This document shows positions 44,417-52,992 of a DNA stretch of 64,000 nt, one piece after another. The notes under the pieces are model-generated. The model ran no database searches, had not been told where the DNA came from, and saw only the letters and a list, made by a program, of their open reading frames with translations. The stretch is from contig CAZOWM010000010.1 in the NCBI GenBank assembly GCA_964583615.1, positions 15,417 to 79,416 of the forward strand. The letters run 5' to 3'. Made by a program: the position numbers and the translations under genes. This stretch comes from CAZOWM01 sp964583615 (lineage in GTDB: Bacteria > Spirochaetota > B62-G9 > DRHN01). How positions within the stretch are numbered: position 1 is the first letter of the stretch; each line of letters opens with the position of its first letter.

Positions 44417-45195
44417 GAAGTGCCGGCATATCAACACGGTTTCTGAGAGTGTGGCAGAGGAACATGACGGTCTACAAAAAGGTGTGGAAGATAAACTTCC
44501 TCCCTCCCATCCTCGAGCCGCTGTTCTACCTTTTCGCATTTGGGGCAGGGCTCGGCGCGCTTGTGGGGAGCATCGTCTATGAGGGAAACGCCGTCTCCTA
44601 CATCGGCTATATCGCACCGGCGTTGATTGCAGTCAACATGATGTACAACTCCTTTTTCGAAAACACCTACGCCTCCTTTGTCCGGATGTACTACCAGAAG
44701 ACCTTTGATGCAATGCTCGCAACACCGCTTTCCTTGGAGGAGATCATCACAGGAGAGATAGTGTGGGGCGCAACAAAATCTTCCATCGCAACGGCTATAA
44801 TGCTCATTGTGATCAGTTTTTTCGGAATCATCCATTTGCCGCACGCATTGCTTTTACTTCCTCTTGCGTTTGTCGGAGGGATGGCATTCAGTTCGGTAGG
44901 GATGTTTTTTACGGCGATCATGCCGAGCATCGACTCCTTCAACCTCCCGATTTTTCTCTTCATTACCCCGATGTTTTTGTTCAGCGGCACTTTTTTCCCG
45001 CTCGAAAACCTCCCCCTCTGGGCGCAGAAAGCAGCATTTGTGTTCCCCCTCACCCATCTCGTGAAAATGTGCAGGGCGCTCGGGCTGGGCCATATGAACG
45101 CGCCGCTTCTGTACAATCTGCTCTACCTTGTTTTGTTCTCCGGTGTATTTTTCCCCATTGCACTCTATGGGATGAAGAAGCGTTTGATAAAGTAG
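44413..45195 (+). CDS. ABC-2 type exporter permease (NodJ/DrrB-like)
   Basis: A 260-residue inner-membrane protein with six predicted helices. It includes NFLPPILEPLFYLFAFGAGLG and the ABC-2 family signature region PMFLFSGTFFPLENLPLWAQ near the C terminus, with WAQKAAFVFPLTHLV. The start is set by the ATGA overlap with the ATPase gene; the frame is open 22 codons further upstream. It forms an exporter with the preceding ATPase. Confidence 0.92.
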   Translation: MRSAGISTRFLRVWQRNMTVYKKVWKINFLPPILEPLFYLFAFGAGLGALVGSIVYEGNAVSYIGYIAPALIAVNMMYNSFFENTYASFVRMYYQKTFDAMLATPLSLEEIITGEIVWGATKSSIATAIMLIVISFFGIIHLPHALLLLPLAFVGGMAFSSVGMFFTAIMPSIDSFNLPIFLFITPMFLFSGTFFPLENLPLWAQKAAFVFPLTHLVKMCRALGLGHMNAPLLYNLLYLVLFSGVFFPIALYGMKKRLIK

Positions 45196-45221
45196 TTTTC
45201 TGCTCTCCAGGAACTGAGTCT

Positions 45222-46157
45222 TCAGATTCCCGAACCTTGCTCAAACTTTTCATGCTTGGCGGTTCTCTGCGAGATTATGCTTCCTTCGGGCACGTCGCGT
45301 GTAATCCAAACGTTTCCCCCGATCACTGAGCCTCTGCCGATTTTGATGTTTCCGAGAATGGTGGCGCCGGAATAGATGATGACGTCGTCCCCGACGACCG
45401 GATGCCTGTCAATGCCCTTCACCGGGTTGCCGTGAATATCGAGAGGGAAACTCTTTGCGCCGAGTGTTACACCCTGGTAGATTCTCACCCTGTTCCCTAT
45501 AACACAGGTCTCTCCGATTACCACACCCGTTCCGTGGTCTATGAAGAAATAATCACCGATTCGGGCGCCCGGGTGGATGTCGATGCCGGTCATGCTGTGG
45601 GCCTGCTCCGTGATGATCCGCGGGATGATCGGCACTTTCAGCTCGTGAAGCAGATGCGCAATACGGTAATAGGTTATGGCGTGAACTCCGGGATAGCAGA
45701 AGAGCACCTCATCTCTGCTCGTTGCCGCGGGATCCCCCTCGTATGCAGCCTGGATGTCCCAGGCAAGCCTGCTCTGAACCTGAGGGAGGGCGCTCAGGAA
45801 CCCGAGGGTGATCTTTTTCGCCCTTTCTTCACACTCGGGACACCCGATGCCGAAGTGACCGCATTCGAAGCAAAACCCCCTTCTGACCTGCTCACGAAGT
45901 TCCCTGTGGATTTGGTCGAGTGACGCACCAACATGGTAGCGAATGCTTTGCGCACTCAGCTCGGAATTCCCGAAATACCCGGGAAACAAGACGAGCCGGA
46001 CTTTCTCCATGATGTCCACGATTGTATTCCGGGAGGGGAGGTGCCGATGTGTTGTGCTGAGCTTCTTCAGCAGATCAGGACCAAACTCCGGAGCACAGAG
46101 TTTTTCGACAACAGAGGAGAAGTCAAAATCTGTATTTTTTATGAGTGAAGATTCCAT
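45222..46157 (-). CDS. cysE: Serine O-acetyltransferase, long form with Cys cluster
   Basis: Makes O-acetylserine for cysteine synthesis, cytosolic. The C-terminal left-handed beta-helix of hexapeptide repeats is clear: DIHPGARIGDYFFIDHGTG, VVIGETCVIGNRVRIYQGVTLGA, HPVVGDDVIIYSGATILG. The DHGTG/ETC motif holds the catalytic His/Asp pair of SATs. ATG 46157 follows an AAGGAG site and gives 311 residues; the frame extends to 46229. The N-terminal half has an unusual cluster CFECGHFGIGCPEC (two CxxC pairs), a possible metal or redox site not found in E. coli CysE. It is divergent from the broken metY gene and near metX. Confidence 0.9.
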   Translation of the reverse strand: MESSLIKNTDFDFSSVVEKLCAPEFGPDLLKKLSTTHRHLPSRNTIVDIMEKVRLVLFPGYFGNSELSAQSIRYHVGASLDQIHRELREQVRRGFCFECGHFGIGCPECEERAKKITLGFLSALPQVQSRLAWDIQAAYEGDPAATSRDEVLFCYPGVHAITYYRIAHLLHELKVPIIPRIITEQAHSMTGIDIHPGARIGDYFFIDHGTGVVIGETCVIGNRVRIYQGVTLGAKSFPLDIHGNPVKGIDRHPVVGDDVIIYSGATILGNIKIGRGSVIGGNVWITRDVPEGSIISQRTAKHEKFEQGSGI

Positions 46158-46195
46158 TGCTGAACGCTCCTTTTCGTAAACAATAACTGCATTAA

Positions 46196-46226
46196 TTGAC
46201 ATGGGGAGAATTTTTTTTATTATATT
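46196..46226 (+). promoter_or_regulatory. Predicted promoter for the metY remnant / metX
   Basis: TTGACA (46196-46201), then an AT-rich spacer and ATTATA/TATATT around 46219-46226 (17-19 bp spacing). A near-palindrome TACTAATATTATAATAATAGTA follows at about 46231-46252 and could be an operator. It lies in the divergent gap between cysE and the metY pseudogene. Confidence 0.45.
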
Positions 46227-46296
46227 CAAGTACTAATATTATAATAATAGTATTGGTTTGTAAAGGAAAAATACACTATCTGAATGAGGGTTTGCC

Positions 46297-46843
46297 ATGA
46301 CAAAGCATCGAATCAGCAATTCAGTAATCCACACGGGGCAGGAAGTACCGGATACTGACACCGGTTCACGAGCCGTTCCGATCTCTTAGAGCACATCCTT
46401 TGTGTTCAAAAGTACGGAGCACGCTGCCAATCTCTTTGCATTGAAAGAGTTTGGAAATATTTACAGCAGGATCATGAATCCGACGGTTGACGTTTTCGAA
46501 ATGATGATGGCTGCAGTAGAGGGTGGCAGCGGATCCCTCGCTGTATCCTCAGGTCAGGCTGCGACATCACTCGCGCTGCTCGCAATCACCAGGCTGGGAG
46601 ATGAAATCGTGTCAGCAAACAACCTCTATGGCGGCACCTACGAGCTTTTTCACCACACATTTCCCAAGCGATGCAAAAAGCCTGGTGATCCACCCCGCCT
46701 CAACGACTCATCAGCAGCTTTCATCCGAAGAACAAAAGGCCACTGGTGTGACGCCTGATTACATCCGCCTTTCTGTCGGTCTTGAAGATGCTGAGGACAT
46801 AAAGGAAGATATTGATCAGGCGCTGAAAAAGGTGTCGGGATAA
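46297..46843 (+). pseudogene. metY: Broken O-acetylhomoserine sulfhydrylase gene
   Basis: The frame starts at ATG 46297 behind GAGGG and reads like the N terminus of MetY (ISNSVIHTGQEVPDTDTGSRAVPI). It then meets an in-frame TAG at 46387-46389, where family members have Gln in PIYQTTSF. It resumes (TSFVFKSTEHAANLFALKE...SGQAATSLALL) to about FHHTFPK near 46672. There it jumps directly to the C-terminal segment of the enzyme, in a different frame (DAKSLVIHPASTTHQQL...GLEDAEDIKEDIDQAL), ending at 46843. About 200-plus codons, including the PLP Lys region, are deleted at the junction near 46672-46676. So there are three lesions: a nonsense codon, a large deletion and a frame change. MetX lies intact 35 bp downstream. 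Confidence 0.9.
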
Positions 46844-46878
46844 TTCCCAGCAGGACAGGGAAAAAACGGGGCATACAA

Positions 46879-47991
46879 ATGTCAGAAAATGTGCCTGGGA
46901 GCAGCGACAGCGGACGTTCCGCCAAACCACTCACGTACGCGAAGTATGTTACTTTCCCCGAACCTCTTCACCTGCAGCTCGGAGTAACCCTCGAGAATGT
47001 GACAGTGTGCTTCGAAACCTACGGGAACCTCGACCCCGATGGCGGCAATGCAGTGTTGATTTGTCATGCATTGAGCGGAGATTCTCACGTAGCTCGCCAC
47101 GATCGAAACGATGACCCCGGGTGGTGGGATATTGTCGTGGGCCCCAAAAAACCGATCGATACGGAACAATTGTATGTCATCTGCCCCAACGTGCTTGGAG
47201 GGTGCCGGGGAACGACAGGTCCGAATACAATAAATCCTCAGACCGGCAGGAGGTACGGGCGCGAAATCCCGACGATTACGATCGGGGACATCGTGGCGGT
47301 TCAGAAACGGCTGGTTGATCACCTCGGGATCGGAAAACTGCGCGCTGTTGTGGGAGGCTCTCTGGGAGGACAGCAGGTGCTCTACTGGGCTCACAGGTAT
47401 CCGGACAGATCCTGCGGATATGTACCCATCGCCACCGCGTCAAGTCTGCCGAGCCAGAGCCTTGCGTTCGATATCGTCGGCAGGAACGCAATCCTTCACG
47501 ACCACAATTACCACAAGGGCCGGTATTACGGAAAAAAAAAGGGACCAGACAAGGGACTGGCCATTGCGCGGATGATCGGCCATATAACCTATCTTTCCAG
47601 GGAGTCGATGCGGATAAAATTCGACGCCGACAGAAATCACCCAAGAGATATTCCAACGGAGTTCGAAAAACGGTTTTCCGTTGGTTCCTATCTCGGTTAC
47701 CAGGGGGATCGATTTGTGGAGCGGTTTGACGCGAACAGTTATCTCGCCCTTTCTCTAGCTATGGATCTCTTCGATTTGGGACGTTCGCCGGAAAGCAATG
47801 GTATTCTGCGCTACAAATGGTACGACACACCGAACATACGCTTTTTTTCCATCGATGATTTCGAAGACTTCTGTACAGAGCTGGACATCCATATTCACAA
47901 AAAGATTGCCATCGACACGGAAGCAGGCACAGAGGTATTTGAGGACCAGAACAGGAATGCGGATTTGGCGATCTTTGTTCTCAGCCGGTAA
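46879..47991 (+). CDS. metX: Homoserine O-acetyltransferase
   Basis: Alpha/beta-hydrolase-fold enzyme acetylating (or in some lineages succinylating) L-homoserine for methionine synthesis, 370 residues. It has CHALSGDSHVA, NVLGGCRGTTGP, and the nucleophile elbow GGSLGGQQ with Ser161. The C-terminal His region follows. It is downstream of the broken metY gene, which would have been the next step. The product O-acetylhomoserine must therefore be used by another sulfhydrylase or a cystathionine gamma-synthase elsewhere, or methionine synthesis is being lost. No strong ribosome-binding site is visible. Confidence 0.94.
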   Translation: MSENVPGSSDSGRSAKPLTYAKYVTFPEPLHLQLGVTLENVTVCFETYGNLDPDGGNAVLICHALSGDSHVARHDRNDDPGWWDIVVGPKKPIDTEQLYVICPNVLGGCRGTTGPNTINPQTGRRYGREIPTITIGDIVAVQKRLVDHLGIGKLRAVVGGSLGGQQVLYWAHRYPDRSCGYVPIATASSLPSQSLAFDIVGRNAILHDHNYHKGRYYGKKKGPDKGLAIARMIGHITYLSRESMRIKFDADRNHPRDIPTEFEKRFSVGSYLGYQGDRFVERFDANSYLALSLAMDLFDLGRSPESNGILRYKWYDTPNIRFFSIDDFEDFCTELDIHIHKKIAIDTEAGTEVFEDQNRNADLAIFVLSR

Positions 47992-48006
47992 GAATTTTTA
48001 TACCTG

Positions 48007-51000
48007 TCACAGGACCCTGATGATCTCCTTGATCCCGTAGGCATCCTCGATGTATTCCCGTGCTGAGCTGTCCCAGTAATATACGGACCTCTCGGCTTTT
48101 CGGCGTGCCCTCTGGATCGTTTCATCGTCAGATGCCTCAAAAAAGACGGCGCACCTCTGCATTGCGTCGTAAAACGAGCCTGCAGTGTAGTCGGCGAAGA
48201 GGAACCCGTTTCCATCGATTCTCTTTCCTCTTACCACGATCGGGTGAACCGTGTCGCGAAGCCCGCCCGTCGCACGCGCCACCACGAGACAGCCGCATGC
48301 AAAGGCCTCGAGCTGAGAGATGCCGCCTGGTTCGTACAAGGACGGCATGAGAAATATGTCGGAACCCAACAAAGCCTCCGCCACATCGACAAACCCAATG
48401 CTTACGGATACGCTCTCGGGATAGTAGTTCGACAGTTTGATGAGCCCGCCTGCGATCTCTTCCCCTCTTTGATCTCCCGATGGCAGCGGTCCTCCTATGA
48501 TCCCCTGACACTTCAAGGTTTTGAAAATTCCCTGCGATGCTTCAAGGAGAAGCTGAAATCCTTTCTGATCAACGATCCGATGGATCATCGAGAACAGCAC
48601 GCGATCTGGATCAATCGTAAAGTTGTGTTTCGTTTGAAGAAGGAGCTTGTTCCGCATCCGTGTGACGAGCTCTCTGCGTGTTTTCTGCTTGATCGTGGTG
48701 CAAAAATCAGGGCTTTTCAGGATTTCCGGGAAGCGGGACTCGATTTTATTTTGCAGGGATTCGTTTTTTCTGATTTCTTTAATGAGAAGCGGATAAAAGG
48801 TTTTGACGAATCCCGAATCCCTAAGACGTTTTTTTACCCTTCCGACGAAGTCCCTACCTATGGCGTTGTTGATTCCCTTCACGTTGAACAGGATTGTTTC
48901 GAGGCCGTCGCTCGCAATCTCGATCTGTTTTGCGTAAGAAGGGCTTACCGTGATGATGCGGTCCGCCAGCCGTATTCCTGCCGCCATGCAGTTTATCCGT
49001 GTATTGAACACCGGATCGGTGAACTCATCGGCCAGGTGGGAGGGAAGATTGAAGAGCGTGAAGTGATCGAACCCTCTTTCAAAACGGTTGTAGGAGTCGA
49101 AATACTGCCACCCGACATTGTGAAGAATGTGCACAAATGAAGTCCTGCGGAAGTTGTCATTTCTTGAGTAAAACGGATCTCCTCTTACGATTCCGTTGAA
49201 AATCCCTGCGAAAGCATCGTTCGTGAAGGTAAACAGCGGATGCAGCCCGAAGGTGGTGATCACCTCTGCGCAGGCACGTGAAAAGGCGATCCTGCGTCTC
49301 AGCTTCTCTTCCGCAGTGTATCCCCAGTAAAGCCCGTCAAAGAACTCATGATGGTCAACAAGGTAATAGGTCACTCCGTCGACAATCCCGCTGTGAACGC
49401 CCACCTCGTATTCGGAGTCCATGATTTTGAACCTGACATTGATCCCGGTGTAGGAGATCCTGTACCTCTTTACCGCGGACCTGAGCTTGTCAATCTGTTG
49501 CCTTTCACCGTGCCGGTACAGAGGTGTGATCACATACACCTCTTCTCCCATTGCCACGAGCTCACGCGGGAGCTCGTACACCACGTTGGCGAGTCCCCCA
49601 ATTTTCGAAAACGGTTCCGCTTCAGCGGAAATGAATACAAGCGATCCCCTCCTGTTGTGCTCTTTGAGGCTGATTCCGAGCTCTCGAATGTGTTCATTAG
49701 AGCTTTTCGCACATTTGTCGATAAAGCCGAGAAGATCTGTGCCTGATTTGATCCTGTTGTGAAACAGGTAATAGAAAGTGCGCATGAGTCCCAGTTCGAG
49801 AAAGTGTCTCTGCCCGTTCCAGAAGAGCGGAATGAGATGTTCTTCAATAAATCCGTGGAATGAATCGAATGTGCCGGCATGTTCTGCGAACTGCAGAAAC
49901 GCGAAATTACTGGGAAAATGAGCAATCTTTTCGATAGAGCAGAGCCTGAGAAATGAATCTCTGAGAAAATCCCTGTACAGAGGTCCGGGCTCTGTTACCA
50001 GGAACATATTCAGGATCTTTACCCTGTCGGTGTACGATACTACCGTCTGCAGTTTCGAGACCCGAAGCTCTCTGCCGGTATAATAGCTTTTTTTCCCCGT
50101 TACATGAGAATAAATCGGATCTTCTATGCTGTAGTGGGTGTTGTCTTCGAGCGGAAGACGCGGGTTGTCGAATTGGAGCAGTACGGACTGGTTGGTCTCC
50201 GAAAAATTGAACGCGCCGATGATAAACTTTTTTTTAGTGCACTTCATCGCTCCTGCGACGAGAGTGTTGTTCGTCCACAGCAGATATCCTTTCCCGGTGT
50301 TTTCCCTGTGGAACGCGTAGAGCCATGTGTAAAACCGCTCGATCGCCCTGGTTGAGGCTGTTTCGAACTGGTTCCAGTTTACATAGATGTTATCGAGAAA
50401 GACTTTCCATCCCTCTCCCTCCGCGCTTCCCTCATAATCCATCAGCATGTTGCTCATGAATGAAGTGAGCGTAGTTGCGGCCTTCAGCCCCTGCAGCCCG
50501 AAGGTGTTCACTGCACGCCGCTCATCGTGATTTCCGAGTATGCCGAGAAGCTCTGTGCCGGGTGGCAGCGCAGACGGATAGTATGTGTCGTACAGGTGGT
50601 ACACCTCCCTTACATCCACCTTTCCGTGAATAATGTTTTCACAGATCTTGAAAAGCGCGGAGTTGTAAGGAATAAAACCTGACCGGGTCAAAACCCTCTC
50701 TCTCCCCCAGTAACATTCTGCAATGTTGATAAAGAACGTCTTTCCCATCTCCTTCAGCTTGCGTTCAATCGCGAGTGTGAGATAGTAGTGAAAAGGGCTT
50801 GCGATGATATCCCTGCATGCGGAATCGTAATACCCGGTGGTGACGAAGTGATCGTCTTCTCTGTCGTTGACGATGATGGTCCCCTCCACCATGTCCTCGT
50901 GGGTTCGCTTCTTTCCATACACGTGAGGATAGTTGTTTTTCTTCATCATTATGGGGACTGCGTGCGCGGAGTCGAACCGTATTCCGTCTATGTCGTATTT

Positions 51001-52863
51001 CTCAATCATTGTGACGATGGAGCGCGCGATGAACTCCCACACCTCGAATTTTCGGTAATTGAGCAGCTTTCCGTCGTTCCAGCTGCTGTATCGGCCGTCT
51101 GTTGCAGCGCGCACAACAAGCTCGCCCGCATCGTTGTAGCAACGTACATCGAACTGATCCGGAAGGGCAAGACTCCTGCGGTTTATATGTGGAACAATGT
51201 CCACGATAATTTTTATACCGAGAGCGTGCGCTTTCTGCACGAGATCTATGAACTCTTCTTCACCGCCAAGAGAAGGCTCTATGACCGTGAGATCCATGGG
51301 GGAGAAAGGTGAGGGTGAGGTCGCTTCAGGGGCCCAATCCTCCCTGTTGCTTCCCCTTTTCTGCACTCCAAGTAGATAGAGTGCGGTGACAAAGTAACGT
51401 TTCTTCAGGTCCTCCAGATGTGCGGCAATATCCGAAAAATTCCCCAGGCGGATCACCTCACCGTTTTCGTTGTACACGAGGCCGGGGTGTTCAGGGTCAT
51501 CCCAGTACACCCGGGTGTGGCCGTGTATGTCTGGAAAAATCTCGAGTATGATTTCTCCTCTCATGTCGGGGATTACATTGACTCTTCCGCTGAAACCGCT
51601 CTCGTGAATCCACGAACTTTTATTTTTCAACTTCTTGAATACCACATACTCGTATGCCCCGAGGGTGTTGAATGACTTTTCTGCCCTGTAGCGGCCTGAT
51701 TCAGTATCGAAACAGAGGGTGATGTCGACATATTCGAGGTCCACCTCATGAGTGAGCTCGTGTTTCGAGCTGTATTCATAAAAACGGATGAAATACCCCG
51801 TCTTTCGTTTCGGGAGATCAAATGTAAAAATGTGAGAGCTCCCTTTACGCACGGTAATGAAGCGGGTGGCGAGGGGAACGTCAAACTCCTTTGGTGAAAA
51901 CAGCCGCTCGAGAATGATGTTCGCCTGGTTTCGCACTTCGTGAATGTCGTGCCCGGATGCCGCAACGAGAAGGCGGACGATCTCGTAGATGGAGGCGAGG
52001 TCATATCCCTTTTTGTATCTCCGCGCGAGCTGTGCGAGGAGCGAGACCGCCTTCATATTTTTGTCGTAATCGAATGCCATTTCGTCTTCGGGCCGGCGCG
52101 CGTCCAGAAACTGGAGGATCGACTGACGCTGCTGTACACTGAGGCCTTTTATCTTCCTCACAGCGGGAATTTCCCTGTATCTTACTTCCCTGATCTGTGC
52201 CGCGCTGATGATCGCAAAAACGAGTGTCTCGAGCCTCCGTGAGGAATCTGGAGGGATAGGCTCGACATGGGAGTAACCGGTTTCGATCGCCCGCTCCTCC
52301 ACCTCGAGAAGCGTCTTGAATGCTTCGTAAAAAGCGGAAAGCCCCCGATCTTTCTCGTGAGCGAGAATGTCAAAAAGATAAAGTCCGAGGTAGATCGTCG
52401 GCACTTCTGACCACCGCGGCCCCTGACCGACGTGGGTGAGCACGAAGCATTCGTCCGACTCATAATAAAGTGATGGAATACCAGGACGTTCCTTGATAAG
52501 AACAAACCGACGTCCGATCAGGCGTTCGTTCCCGATTTCTGCAAGCGCCTGATGGAGCGTCAGCACCGCATGCATGATGCGCGAAGAAAGACGGGTATTG
52601 CCGAGAAGGTTTTTCTTTACGGTGAAGTTGTACAGCGCGGCATTGTCGAATATCTGGTTTTTGATCTGTACGAGGTCTGACAGCAAATACTGAGGGGAGG
52701 TGCCGTTTTTAACCCGGTTGACAATATCGTTGTCAGGATAAAGTGGGAAACATCGAAACTCCGAGAAAGCGGTGACGATTTCCTGTTTGATCGCATCCTG
52801 CACACCATCAGGTGGTTCGCTTTTCCGGTATGATCCGAAGTTGGAGAGAAAAGTAAGTTTCAT
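48007..52863 (-). CDS. GH13 alpha-amylase fused to GT5 glycogen synthase, 1618 residues
   Basis: One uninterrupted frame encoding two glucan enzymes. The N-terminal part of about 450 residues is mostly helical and then beta-rich and is not recognised. A GH13 barrel follows, with the three catalytic residues in place: Asp near 631 (DGIRFDSAHA), Glu near 715 (INIAECYW) and Asp near 780 (GNHDERR). From about 1075 to the end is a GT5 glycogen/starch synthase with SAEAEPFSKIGGLANVV, the ADP-glucose loop, and the donor motif LYEPGGISQLEAFACG near 1515. Its insertions make it longer than GlgA. No signal peptide or membrane helix is evident, so it is cytosolic. The order amylase-then-synthase recalls fungal alpha-1,3-glucan synthases. 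It probably builds or remodels an alpha-glucan. Confidence 0.9.
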   Translation of the reverse strand: MKLTFLSNFGSYRKSEPPDGVQDAIKQEIVTAFSEFRCFPLYPDNDIVNRVKNGTSPQYLLSDLVQIKNQIFDNAALYNFTVKKNLLGNTRLSSRIMHAVLTLHQALAEIGNERLIGRRFVLIKERPGIPSLYYESDECFVLTHVGQGPRWSEVPTIYLGLYLFDILAHEKDRGLSAFYEAFKTLLEVEERAIETGYSHVEPIPPDSSRRLETLVFAIISAAQIREVRYREIPAVRKIKGLSVQQRQSILQFLDARRPEDEMAFDYDKNMKAVSLLAQLARRYKKGYDLASIYEIVRLLVAASGHDIHEVRNQANIILERLFSPKEFDVPLATRFITVRKGSSHIFTFDLPKRKTGYFIRFYEYSSKHELTHEVDLEYVDITLCFDTESGRYRAEKSFNTLGAYEYVVFKKLKNKSSWIHESGFSGRVNVIPDMRGEIILEIFPDIHGHTRVYWDDPEHPGLVYNENGEVIRLGNFSDIAAHLEDLKKRYFVTALYLLGVQKRGSNREDWAPEATSPSPFSPMDLTVIEPSLGGEEEFIDLVQKAHALGIKIIVDIVPHINRRSLALPDQFDVRCYNDAGELVVRAATDGRYSSWNDGKLLNYRKFEVWEFIARSIVTMIEKYDIDGIRFDSAHAVPIMMKKNNYPHVYGKKRTHEDMVEGTIIVNDREDDHFVTTGYYDSACRDIIASPFHYYLTLAIERKLKEMGKTFFINIAECYWGRERVLTRSGFIPYNSALFKICENIIHGKVDVREVYHLYDTYYPSALPPGTELLGILGNHDERRAVNTFGLQGLKAATTLTSFMSNMLMDYEGSAEGEGWKVFLDNIYVNWNQFETASTRAIERFYTWLYAFHRENTGKGYLLWTNNTLVAGAMKCTKKKFIIGAFNFSETNQSVLLQFDNPRLPLEDNTHYSIEDPIYSHVTGKKSYYTGRELRVSKLQTVVSYTDRVKILNMFLVTEPGPLYRDFLRDSFLRLCSIEKIAHFPSNFAFLQFAEHAGTFDSFHGFIEEHLIPLFWNGQRHFLELGLMRTFYYLFHNRIKSGTDLLGFIDKCAKSSNEHIRELGISLKEHNRRGSLVFISAEAEPFSKIGGLANVVYELPRELVAMGEEVYVITPLYRHGERQQIDKLRSAVKRYRISYTGINVRFKIMDSEYEVGVHSGIVDGVTYYLVDHHEFFDGLYWGYTAEEKLRRRIAFSRACAEVITTFGLHPLFTFTNDAFAGIFNGIVRGDPFYSRNDNFRRTSFVHILHNVGWQYFDSYNRFERGFDHFTLFNLPSHLADEFTDPVFNTRINCMAAGIRLADRIITVSPSYAKQIEIASDGLETILFNVKGINNAIGRDFVGRVKKRLRDSGFVKTFYPLLIKEIRKNESLQNKIESRFPEILKSPDFCTTIKQKTRRELVTRMRNKLLLQTKHNFTIDPDRVLFSMIHRIVDQKGFQLLLEASQGIFKTLKCQGIIGGPLPSGDQRGEEIAGGLIKLSNYYPESVSVSIGFVDVAEALLGSDIFLMPSLYEPGGISQLEAFACGCLVVARATGGLRDTVHPIVVRGKRIDGNGFLFADYTAGSFYDAMQRCAVFFEASDDETIQRARRKAERSVYYWDSSAREYIEDAYGIKEIIRVL

Positions 52864-52992
52864 CCGTTCTCCTGTTTTCTTCTCTGTCAGGATGCGACTG
52901 AAAGCGCCAGTCCCGGCAGGATGTCACTCTCCCTCGCAGTGATTTTTTCTGAAAAGGTCTTCTCGGGCTGCCGCCGGTACGGAACTTACCTT

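Noticed and set aside
48007..52863. Two separate genes (amylase and glycogen synthase) wrongly joined
   Set aside because: The frame is continuous with no internal stop and the linker region (about residues 950-1070) reads as ordinary protein without a new ribosome-binding site and start at the GT5 domain.
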